A DNA stretch of 14,570 bases from the NCBI RefSeq assembly GCF_004359215.1, contig NC_090621.1, positions 1,478,165-1,492,734 of the forward strand, written 5' to 3'. A program made the position numbers and the translations under genes. This DNA is from Bremia lactucae. Its lineage: Eukaryota; Oomycota; Peronosporomycetes; Peronosporales; Peronosporaceae. Shown piece by piece: positions 1-7,300 of this stretch (positions are counted from its first letter, which is position 1; each line of letters begins with the position of its first letter). The notes beneath the pieces are model-generated. The model ran no database searches, was not told the origin of the DNA, and saw only the letters and a list, made by a program, of their open reading frames with translations.

Positions 1-47
1 TTATCTTATCGTATCTTATCTAATCTGTATCTCTCTTTTTTACATCT

Positions 48-153
48 ACAGTTGGTTAGTCTGCGGGATCAATAGATATATAATGGTCTATACCTATTTA
101 TGGATATGTATAGACCATTATATATCTATTGATCCCGCAGACTAATAAACTGT
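48..153. repeat. Long hairpin 1 (arms A and A', 46 bp)
   Basis: Arms 48-93 and 108-153 are reverse complements except for two adjacent positions near the outer end; the loop is 94-107. It is the left half of a two-hairpin array inside the LTR. The copy at 11095-11138 has only the first arm. Confidence 0.95.
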
Positions 154-156
154 AGT

Positions 157-250
157 TTTGGAGGATATTACTTAATATAGTAATGTTCAAAAATCTTAGT
201 TATGTATAAGATTTCCGAACATTACTATATAAAGTAATATGTTCTCCAAA
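157..250. repeat. Long hairpin 2 (arms B' and B, about 42 bp)
   Basis: Arms 157-198 and 207-250 pair over almost their whole length with a few mismatches and a short gap; the loop is 199-206. It directly follows hairpin 1. The copy at about 11149-11190 has only the second arm (B). Confidence 0.92.
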
Positions 251-469
251 GATTCTCTACCTTTTAGATAATATATTAATTAACGAACTTTAAGTGTTAA
301 TTCATGTAACGATACACCCCGCTACATTGCTGAGACAGTAATTAAGACATTTTGGGTTTTCAAGGCCTGCTAGCGAACAATTTAGAAGCGAATCAAACAA
401 ATTCAGACCAATAAGCCAAAAAGAGAATACCCTTGTAATGGAGCACACATCGGTTGGAGAACCGTTGTT

Positions 470-925
470 GTGATTCATTACTTTATGGGTAAAATACCCT
501 TTTCTCTAGTTTTAAAATAGTTCTTTTTAAATCCCATTTGTTATGGGTAACAAATGTGGTCGCCGCCCGATATAAATCCGGCGGCCAAATTCTATTTTAA
601 AATTAAGCTAGGGTAAGGTTTTTATATCATTATAATTAAATTCAGTGCAGTTCCCCTTTTGATCTTTAAGCGTTGTGCCTTTCTAAGGCTTGCGCATTGA
701 TCTGTAAGATATAGAAGCCTTTTTAAGGTATATCCTCTTGGGCACTAGTTGCCACTTGTTTTACGAACCCCTTAATCCCTTAAACTAGAATACCTTAAGC
801 TTTAATAGCTTGTACGACTCGCTGAGCTGTTCAACCCATTAGTTCAATAGGACTAAGTGACTCTCTGAGTCTGAAAGTCTTCCTCTGACTTTAGGAGCGA
901 GATAGCTCCGCAAACACCTTTCTCT
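470..925 (+). repeat. Decayed LTR-like repeat, copy 1 (paralogue at about 10060-10500)
   Basis: This stretch aligns collinearly with about 10060-10500. Shared blocks include GTGCCTT-CTAAGGCTTGCGC (690-706 and 10242-10261), CCACTTG-TTTTACGAACC (751-770 and 10319-10338) and CTTC-TCTGACTTTA (890-903). Identity looks like about 65-75% with small indels. The paralogue follows an LTR motif, so this is probably an old solo LTR fragment in + orientation just upstream of the dehydrogenase gene. I see no coding capacity. The stretch 327-469 between it and the first LTR holds nothing I recognise. Confidence 0.7.
562..585. repeat. Hairpin conserved in both copies of the LTR-like repeat (copy 1)
   Basis: Arms 562-571 and 576-585 pair at 9 of 10 positions. 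The copy at 10127-10150 forms a perfect 10-bp stem. The fourth base pair is G-C here and A-T there, so both sides changed together. Confidence 0.7.
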
Positions 926-1138
926 GAACATGAGCGAAATTAAATCGTATCGTTTTTTATAATGCTGACAAGTGACGCGAGCGCGCAAACTATTGCATCT
1001 CGAGATGAAAAAAAAACATGCCTAGAATCTCAAAATCAGCAGAGCTATTTAACCCTAATTTTGAAATCCAAACAGGGTATTTATAACACTTTTGCGGAAT
1101 ATTTACTTTTCCAAACATAATATTCTCGTCAGACCTAG

Positions 1139-1147
1139 TTCATTCAC
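1139..1147 (+). promoter_or_regulatory. Possible oomycete initiator-like element upstream of the dehydrogenase
   Basis: TTCATTCAC lies about 15-23 bases before the ATG. It resembles the pyrimidine-rich YCAYTYY core of oomycete initiators but misses one position. There is no TATA box at the expected distance. Weak evidence. Confidence 0.25.
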
Positions 1148-1161
1148 TGCTGGCCATCACC

Positions 1162-2553
1162 ATGTTATCCTCAGTGATCCATTCCCGTCGCCTACCGAGT
1201 TCCATATGTCGCCAATTCGCGAGCATGCATGCGTCCTTTTCCACTTCCACAGCAGTGCCAACCCCTGAAACGCTACTCGATGAGAAACTTCATGGAAACA
1301 CGTCGTATCTCCAGCGACCCGTGACTTACCCCCTCCATCGAATTAAAGTCGTGCTGCTCGAAAACATTCATCCTCGTGCTAAACAAGTCTTTGAGCGTGA
1401 AGGGTACACGGTTGAATCGCATAATCCCGCCATGTCCGGCGAGGAGCTCGCTCGAGTTGGTGGGGACGCACATATCTTGGGAATTCGCTCTAAAACCCAC
1501 TTAGATCCCGAGTTCTTTAATAGTATCGGCTGGCACGATCATCGTCTTTGGGCTGTCGGTTGCTTTTGTATCGGCACGAATCAAGTAGCGCTCTCTGCTG
1601 CGGCTGCTAAGGGCATTCCTGTGTTTAATGCTCCGTTTTCCAACACGCGATCGGTCGCGGAGAAGACTTTAAGTGAAATTATCGCGCTTCATCGAAAGCT
1701 TTTTCAACGTTCGACGGAGCTGCATCAAGGGACCTGGACGAAATCCGCCACTGGCGCGCATGAAGTCCGTGGTACGACACTTGGCATTATTGGATACGGA
1801 CGCATTGGGTCGCAAGTCTCTGTGCTTGCGGAGCTTTTGGGCATGAAAGTGGTGTTTTTTGACCCAATCAAGTGTCTACCCCTTGGTAATGCTCGTCAAG
1901 TTGACACGCTCGAGGAGCTCTTGAGTCATTCAGACGCCGTGACGCTCCACATTCCTGCAACATCAAGTACGAAGAACATGATCAATCGGGAAACAATTGC
2001 GCTCATGAAAGACGGGGCTTTGTTAGTCAATAACGCTCGGGGGTCTGTCATTGACATTGAGGCTGCAAAAGAAGCGATTGAAAGTGGAAAACTTTCTGGC
2101 ATGGCCGTGGATGTGTTCCCGAAAGAACCTGCTAAGAATGGGGAGCCATTTGATACGCCATTGCGAGGTCTTCCGAATGTAATTTTAACGCCACATATTG
2201 GTGGGAGTACGGAAGAAGCGCAGGGGAACATTGCTGTTGAAGTGGCCACAAAATTAGTTCGGTATTTAAATGATGGCTCCACGACAACGTCGACAAATAC
2301 GCCGGAAATTGACATGCTGCCCATTCGCAACAATTCGATGCGCATTTTGCACATGCATCAGAACGTTCCGGGCGTGCTGAGCAAGATTCATTCAGTGCTA
2401 TCGGACTATGGGATTAATGTAACGTCCCAGTATTTGCAATCGGATCGACGTCATGGCTACATTGCGTTAGAAGTGGAAAAGTTTCATGCCAAGGTCGTCA
2501 CACGTGAGCTTAAAAAGATCAACGAGACGGTTTTCTTGCGTACAATCATTTAA
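1162..2553 (+). CDS. serA / PHGDH (PGDH): D-3-phosphoglycerate dehydrogenase with probable mitochondrial presequence
   Basis: 463 aa, uninterrupted, no intron. The enzyme oxidises 3-phosphoglycerate to 3-phosphohydroxypyruvate with NAD+, the first step of phosphorylated serine synthesis. Residues 1-50 are rich in Ser, Arg and Thr and poor in acid (MLSSVIHSRRLPSSICRQFA), like a mitochondrial targeting peptide. Residues 60-190 and 340-370 form the substrate-binding lobe. The Rossmann fold starts at 203 with GYGRIG (211-216) and an acidic end of strand 2 (FFD, 232-234). The 2-hydroxyacid dehydrogenase triad is visible as R293 (NNARG), E322 (KEP) and H345 (TPHIGGST). An ACT domain (about 392-463, beginning MRILHMHQNVPGVL) is the expected serine-sensing allosteric site. 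This is the short, E. coli-like architecture, without the extra ASB domain of animal and mycobacterial enzymes. The first ATG is chosen because it gives the presequence; a start at M22 is possible. Stop TAA at 2551-2553. Confidence 0.96.
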   Translation: MLSSVIHSRRLPSSICRQFASMHASFSTSTAVPTPETLLDEKLHGNTSYLQRPVTYPLHRIKVVLLENIHPRAKQVFEREGYTVESHNPAMSGEELARVGGDAHILGIRSKTHLDPEFFNSIGWHDHRLWAVGCFCIGTNQVALSAAAAKGIPVFNAPFSNTRSVAEKTLSEIIALHRKLFQRSTELHQGTWTKSATGAHEVRGTTLGIIGYGRIGSQVSVLAELLGMKVVFFDPIKCLPLGNARQVDTLEELLSHSDAVTLHIPATSSTKNMINRETIALMKDGALLVNNARGSVIDIEAAKEAIESGKLSGMAVDVFPKEPAKNGEPFDTPLRGLPNVILTPHIGGSTEEAQGNIAVEVATKLVRYLNDGSTTTSTNTPEIDMLPIRNNSMRILHMHQNVPGVLSKIHSVLSDYGINVTSQYLQSDRRHGYIALEVEKFHAKVVTRELKKINETVFLRTII

Positions 2554-3043
2554 GTTGGATTTGAGACCGCTTTCAAGGCTTTAAATAACTGACCCGCTGT
2601 GAGAAGATGACAAAGCAGCTTAACATATGAATTATGGAGATAGTGGGCAGCGAAGCAGGCGCTATAGGCAATTAGGTTGGTTGACACGATTCCTGTAATA
2701 ATTTTAAATAGATAGAGAATCATGCAGCTGCATTTGGTACAGCATCTACGTAGTATTTTCTGCAAGGGTCTGCAGCGAACCATTATAGTCATGGTTTCTA
2801 TCTAATGGCTACAGGATCCTACATATTCTGATTACTGTAGCCATTATCTCGCCCCAACAATACAAGCAGGTAAATAGCAGCCATAATTTATAAAGTCGAA
2901 TAAGAGCGAGCTGAGCTTCCATATTAGCTTCATTACTAATTTCAAGTTTCGTAAATGTTCCTTTCAAATAGACCGTGTCGTTATCTCTCGTTAAAGCAAG
3001 CCCTGCTTCCTTATATTACTTGTCCATAAAGGTAGTTGTAGAT
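2554..3043. other. Intergenic region between convergent host genes
   Basis: The dehydrogenase (+) and eL43 (-) genes converge here. I see no convincing gene, RNA gene or repeat; short open frames show no family resemblance. A 14-bp inverted repeat, ATGGCTACAGGATC near 2803 with GATTACTGTAGCCAT near 2830, could form a stem of about 11 bp. Confidence 0.5.
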
Positions 3044-3380
3044 CTACGACGTCGCGTCATCGCGGATCTTGCGTAGACGAGCGAGGGTCGAGCGCACTGT
3101 GGCAGCGGAAGCCGTGTTCAGCAAATAAGCACCACCGGCAATGGTCTTGTGGCACGACCGGCAATTCCAGATGCCCGTGACACTACGCTTGATGGAATCC
3201 TTGCCACAAAAGACGCAATTGTACTTGGCGTGCTGCGAGATTTCAATCTTTTTCACAACCTTACGAAGCGACGAACCATATCGCGTGCCGTACTTGCCAC
3301 AAATGCCAACTTTTTTCGTACGCTTGCCCTAAAGACACAACCAATTGCACTGTGAGCCATTTGTTTAGATTCGTAGCCAT
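3044..3380 (-). CDS. RPL37A (eL43): Cytosolic 60S ribosomal protein eL43 (L37a), two exons
   Basis: Small zinc-finger protein of the large cytosolic ribosomal subunit. Exon 2 (3328-3044) encodes 94 residues ending in DDATS, stop TAG at 3046-3044. It carries the basic N-terminus ([17 protein letters not shown]), the ISQHAKY segment, the C-x2-C...C-x2-C zinc site (C39, C42, C57, C60) and the Ala/Thr/Arg-rich C-terminus. Counting one residue from an upstream exon puts the cysteines at the family's usual positions, so exon 1 should supply only the initiator Met. ATG 3380-3378 followed by a 49-nt intron (3377-3329) does this and gives M-G-K-R-T. The intron has a GC donor, a CTAAAC branch-like site and TTTAG acceptor. 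The open frame from the internal ATG at 3256 would lose 24 essential residues, so I reject it as the start. The exact start/intron model is less certain than the gene. Confidence 0.88.
3329..3377 (-). other. Probable 49-nt GC-AG intron in the eL43 gene
   Basis: On the minus strand it starts GCTACG, contains CTAAAC and ends TGTGTCTTTAG before GGC AAG CGT. It splits the start codon from codon 2. Other GT donors in reach would give introns under 25 nt. A GC donor is unusual, and a GT-to-GC mutation or sequence error cannot be excluded. Confidence 0.5.
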
Positions 3381-4161
3381 CTTGCTTGCACGCACGTCAC
3401 CCCTACACTTCCAACTTGTTTACTTTAATAGAATCTTTATATGCAAATCGTCGCATTGACAAGGGAGTGGGGTGTAGAGAGGAAGTGCATCTCACAGACT
3501 TTCATGTACAAATGAGCGAAAACCTTACCATTTCAGCTTTAGGAGATAATTCGAAGAGAAACCGACTTTGATAAGATTGTTGCTGCCTACAGGCAATTGA
3601 ATGGCCGAGCGAACTGTCACGATTTCCACCAATCCAAAAGAGGCTCTTCGAATGGAGATTTTTACCAATCAAACCGCCTTCAGAATTTGGTGGTTATTGC
3701 TGCAAATAATTTTGGTGACGTTTAACATTTAATTGTATCATTTCTACGAGACAAAGTCGCATGGTGGCATCAGCTATATGTGTCCCAAAGGCTTGGCTAC
3801 GTTTTGTTGATGTGGCAGCTTCAAAAACGCGGAGGGCTTCCATATAAGTGTATAATAAGCAGAAAAGCTGCGTTATTTAGAACGTGTTGCGAAAGCAATC
3901 TTCGGCGCGAAGGCTTACTGCGAAAAGACTCATTATATTAGAAAATTAACGTTTTATTAATTTAAGGCGTTAGAAGCCCAAAGAAATATATATTCACACA
4001 TGACAACATCAAACAAGAGTACCACAAAGGGAGAATCAATGCTTCGGCCATTCATGGAGGATCGTGCTAGTGCAAATAGTACAGATAATGCATATGATTA
4101 ACTGACTCCAGGAAGGGGCCGATTATTTGACGAGGTTACAGTATTAACGTGGAGTAAGGAT
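3381..4161. other. Intergenic region between eL43 and element 1
   Basis: It contains the eL43 upstream region. On the minus strand, GCATATAAAG at about 3443-3434 could be a TATA-like site about 55 nt before the eL43 ATG (weak). The rest (about 3600-4161) is AT-rich. I see no gene, RNA gene or repeat in it. Confidence 0.45.
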
Positions 4162-4860
4162 TGTAACGCGGTGTACCGCTACTTAATATTATTTCAAAAT
4201 AATAGAGACGTCTAAAATTATTATCTTTTATTCATTTTGACTAGTGAAAAGTAAAATTGTATTAATATATTAAGTTTCATTGCTATCTTCCATCGACTGG
4301 CTTTAATAAATTAATAACCAATTAAGCAATGCGCCACCTTGCTCGACGCTCACTCGTGTCTTGGAATGACTGGCGGGGTTGATTTATAACTTAAATCAAC
4401 CAATATTTAGAATCAATGTCTTATTGCGTTAATATTTCCAAATTTAGTACCATTGGAACTACTATACTCTAAAGTCTTAGAATTTAGCCTTGATAGCTAA
4501 GACTTCTAACCAACTTAGAGCTTAACGTCATGTACGTGAAGTAGTCGAGGCACCCCACCTTCATGTAGGTTGACTAGTACTGTTATAAGTACTAGCAAAA
4601 TGTACCCTTCGTGGTCCGTTTAACGGCCTACGCCCGTTCCATCCAACATGGACATGTCGGATGAAGGGGGGAGGTACTTACAAGCCTATAAAGAAGGCTA
4701 TCACGCAAGGCTTGAAAGCTTCCCTTAATTGAGTGACCTTGCATCGAGAGCGGTCGGACGTATGAGTTCGGCCGTAGGCGGACAAGCCGTTAGCGCCATT
4801 TTATCCACTCTAAACACAGATGAATAACACACGACCATACCCAAGTTTATAAACATAAAT
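4162..4860 (+). mobile_element. 5' LTR and start of the untranslated leader of element 1
   Basis: It starts TGTAACGCGGTGTACC, the same terminal pattern as the minus LTR at 326. It holds two strong stems: GGTTGATTTA/TAAATCAACC (4377-4386 with 4392-4401) and AAGTCTTAG/CTAAGACTT (4472-4480 with 4497-4505). A CGTCATGTACGTGAAGTA...GGCACC motif (4527-4555) recurs in the LTRs at about 10030-10060 and, reversed, at about 10930-10885. The 3' end of the LTR and the primer-binding site could not be fixed; the sequence after about 4845 is treated as leader. No coding sequence seen. Confidence 0.65.
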
Positions 4861-4904
4861 TCGACGGGGCCCGAGAAAAAGTAGCCCTGCTTTTAACAGC
4901 AAGG

Positions 4905-5059
4905 CTCTCAACACACATAGGTGTTGAGAGAACAGGGTGCTCAACAGTTGAAACTGTTGAGACAGCAGCATTTGCTTGCTGCTAGCGAGCCGACGCTTCC
5001 GCGTCGACCCAATAGCTTAAAGATCGAAATCTCCAAGCTTAAGACAGTCGAAGGCGACT
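4905..5059. repeat. Array of six tandem hairpins just upstream of the element 1 gag start
   Basis: The stems in order are 4905-4914 with 4921-4930 (10 bp); 4940-4949 with 4952-4961 (10 bp); 4964-4970 with 4977-4983 (7 bp); 4991-4996 with 5001-5006 (6 bp, TTCC loop); AGAT/ATCT 5021-5032 extended by GCTT/AAGC around it; and 5046-5050 with 5055-5059 (5 bp). All fall within about 160 nt, and the last ends 9 nt before the presumed gag ATG at 5069. Such a leader could carry packaging or translation signals; that role is inference. Confidence 0.9.
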
Positions 5060-5068
5060 CCTTTTGAG

Positions 5069-5951
5069 ATGGTTCGTCAACTAAGACGACGCCATAGAAG
5101 CTCGCCGTATCTGTGGTGATGCGATAAATTGAAAGTTGGCATGTCCAACTAAGCCAGACGTGCCAAATTTTGGGCCTTCGGGCTCAAGCTTCAAGATCTT
5201 AGTCTTTTGGTCGTATGAATTCTTTAAGAATCGGCTCAGACAAACCTTTGAGCCGCCACGTGCCGAAATGAGGTCCCAAGCCGAGCTTCTGGATTTGAAG
5301 CAAGGCAAGCGTGATCTTCACGCTTATGTCCAACATACACGATACTTGTAAGTTGTATCGTGAGTCTTCCAATTGATGAACAAACAGAGGTAACTGTATT
5401 TAGTAAAGGTCTAGCAGACGGTCTTATTAAGACACACCTAATCCTGCTTGAACTAGAGTCCCTCGACCAAACGATCTCTATATCGGAGCTAGAGTACTTC
5501 AGTCTTAAAGAGGCTTTTGTCCACTCTGGTGCTTATCGTCCACCGAGACGACCAATAAATTGGAAGTCCGGAACCCATGAATCTTTCGTGTGTAAAGAGC
5601 GAGAATTCACGCTCAATTAAGTTTCAAACGATTACAGAAATGCAATCGTTGTCAAAAGACGAGCTACTACGCCTATGAGTGTAGTGCCCCACGCCAATTG
5701 CCTAAAAACACTGATCGAAACGATCGACCTTTCTCTGAGAACGGCGGAGAACGCGGATCTGACACTGTTGCGAAATCGCAACGGCGAGGTGGATCGTTAA
5801 AAACGCCAGGGTCGGGAGGTTGCGGAGCGCCGTGATAGTCCAGCAACGTCAAAAGAATTTGCAGGCCTTTTGACGGAATTTGCTCCTCACACTTAACCAT
5901 TGTGTGTAACTGCTAAAAGTGATGAGATTAACTTCATCACCTTGAAAATTA
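5069..5951 (+). pseudogene. gag: Gag polyprotein remnant of element 1 (retrotransposon gag domain and zinc knuckle)
   Basis: ATG 5069 opens a basic start (MVRQLRRRH) but stops after 16 codons. The capsid-like gag domain is clear at 5136-5620: FKNRLRQTFEPPRAE and AELLDLKQGKRDLHAYVQH in one frame, then PIDEQTEVTVFSKGLADG in another. One missing base near 5350 explains the switch. A zinc knuckle sits at 5641-5682 in a third frame, C-x2-C-x4-Y-x4-C, with the usual histidine replaced by tyrosine. A Ser/Arg/Gly-rich tail follows to the stop at 5833-5835. The short stretch SDEINFITLKI (about 5918-5950) is probably the entry into pol, where the inversion begins. Gag would form the virus-like particle and bind RNA. 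This copy has at least three lesions and is not functional. Confidence 0.87.
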
Positions 5952-6766
5952 TAGTTCCTCTACGATCGACGCTCCAGTCGATGTAGGACTTTTGCACTGT
6001 CTCTTATAGACAACCGTTTTAAATTTTCTTAGATGTTGCTTTCTAAACAAGCAATTTTGTTTCTTACCACTCGAATTCTTTGAGCGGTTGGACTTCGACG
6101 CTGCCTGCGCATCTGCACAGCCGTCGGAGTCTAATTCCACAGTGTGATGGTGAGGTCTTAAGCAGTCGTGTTAACGACCAAATCACAAGTGAGGCCATCG
6201 CACTCACTCGTAGGACATGCACACGCTTGTGGACTCTCCAAGACGTTCATCAGATGATTATCTGAAGAACGAGAGGCAGACGTCGTCACGACTTGATGCT
6301 GCTAGTTTATGCATGGATCGTACTTTCTGAGCCATGGTGTTCCTAGGATGACATCAAATTTGTCATTTAAATCCAGTACGATGAATCATCATCGTACTGT
6401 TTACCCCTTAAGGTAAACCAAATACTTACTACACGTTTCTTTCCTGTTATATATGTGCCTGTTGCTAGGCGCACTGTCATCCTCGTTAGAAGAATATCAC
6501 GCTCAATAAATTTGAATCCCTAATCATCTAGCGGTTGGCATCGTACCAATTTGTTTGGCGCCCCGCAGTCAACAAAGGACTTTTGTGGTAATTTTCGCGT
6601 CTCGCTGTGGATGCGCAACCACGGCTGGAGGCAGTTGGGGGGCGATACCGCCCAAATAAAACTTCAGGGAATACATTCCCAATATTCTGCGAGAATAAGT
6701 CCCCAAAATCTTGTGGTCAAAGGTTCCGAGGTCCCCTTTGAAATCAGTTCCAAAGAGGATCCTTAG
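5952..6766 (-). pseudogene. pro: Inverted block of element 1 pol: aspartic protease and following linker
   Basis: On the minus strand the block reads, from 6766 down, an N-terminal stretch, the protease active-site region FVDCGAPNKLVR (about 6585-6550), a central part with DILLTRMTVRLATGTYI (about 6510-6455), the C-terminal KFDVILGTPWLRKYDP motif (about 6365-6310), and a Ser/Lys-rich linker ending in GASIVEEL at 5952. These are the parts of a retroviral-type aspartic protease that should lie in + orientation between gag and RT. The surrounding pol is on the + strand, so the block is inverted in place. The active site has D-C-G in place of the usual D-S/T-G. Stops at about 6538, 6420 and 6306 and at least two frameshifts add to the damage. 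Confidence 0.86.
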
Positions 6767-7253
6767 ACATTACATGTCTTAGTAATCAACGGATCTAGTG
6801 TAGACGCTTCTACACTTGACCTGGTAGCGCCTCCAAAGTTAACTTCGGAGATAACCCAATTGCCAGCGCTAGAACCGAAACCGTTCATGCGTGATCTGCA
6901 TAGTGGCAAAGTCAAGCAGATCTGCGTAGTGGCAAAGCTTCGTACTCGTCAGAGATGACACGTACGTGGCCGATATTCGGTCGGCAATAGTATTTCCTGA
7001 GAGCGAATGGGTTCTCAGCACCTCATCAACGGACGAATAGTATCCTTGATGAAAATACTCGGGATTGAATGTTCTACGTCCTAATCCTGGGAGTCTTTGT
7101 GGACAACTCCTTTATATCAGGATTTGATAGAATTCAAGAATGTATTCTTAGAACCCGTACCATGCAAGTTGCCAAAAGATAAAGGCACTCGACACCAAAT
7201 CGATCTGATATTAGGTTCTAAAGACTGTAGTGTCCATTGCCTCGTCAACAAGT
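6767..7253 (+). pseudogene. pol: Pol linker and N-terminal edge of reverse transcriptase, element 1
   Basis: Pol resumes on the + strand with TLHVLVINGSSVDASTLDL, then LTSEITQLPALEPKPFMRDL and KVKQICVVAK, up to a stop near 6955. After a decayed stretch, frame 7097 gives YQDLIEFKNVF and KLPKDKGTRHQIDLILGSK. This is the conserved entry to gypsy reverse transcriptase (the ...LPKDRG..H.IDL.PG motif). A near-perfect 19-nt direct repeat (GATCTGCNTAGTGGCAAAG) occurs at about 6894 and 6922. Frame is lost several times. The RT fingers/palm that should follow are missing (next entry). Confidence 0.82.
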
Positions 7254-7300
7254 ATTTTTGTATTCGCTGCAAGCAAAATACAACTTATTGGGTGCATCGA
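7240..7300 (+). other. Deletion junction removing the RT catalytic core of element 1
   Basis: LPRQQV, the stretch that enters the RT fingers, is followed at once (about 7253) by VFAASKIQLIGCIEGKYG (one frame, 7253-7305). That stretch normally lies after the palm, just before the connection domain. The segment with the LPQG-type and YxDD catalytic motifs, which I estimate at about 160-180 codons, is absent. Seen directly: the two motifs abut. The size is inference from the family. Confidence 0.75.

Larger units (their letters stand above)
1..326 (-). mobile_element. LTR fragment of a Ty3/gypsy element, minus orientation, cut by the window edge
   Basis: Read on the minus strand, this begins at 326 with TGTAGCGGGGTGTATC. 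That start is close to the + strand LTR start at 4162 (TGTAACGCGGTGTACC) and typical of oomycete gypsy LTRs. Positions 1-290 also match 11060-11229 (shared TCTTATCTTATC tract, TCTGCGGGAT block and CTACCTTTTAGATA block), which lies next to the 3' end of element 2. Only the 5' part of the LTR is here; the rest continues past base 1. The sequence right of 326 does not resemble element internal sequence, so this is a solo LTR or the 5' LTR of an element lying to the left. The family call is inference; the shared blocks are seen directly. Confidence 0.7.

Noticed and set aside
1926..2354. 142-codon minus-strand frame inside the dehydrogenase gene
   Set aside because: It is opposite a highly conserved enzyme and shows no family resemblance; taken as a shadow.
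2550..2792. 80-codon minus-strand frame after the dehydrogenase
   Set aside because: Cys-rich and hydrophobic without a recognisable motif, in an AT-rich intergenic region. Not enough support for a gene.
4905..5059. CRISPR-like array
   Set aside because: The repeated stems differ in sequence, there are no equal-length spacers, and the genome is eukaryotic.
5949..6140. Separate 63-codon minus-strand gene
   Set aside because: It is the end of the inverted protease/linker block of element 1, not an independent gene.
6551..6766. 71-codon + strand frame before the pol linker
   Set aside because: The minus strand here carries the protease lead-in and active site, and rejoining the inverted block at 6766/6767 gives a continuous pol frame. 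The + frame looks like a shadow.
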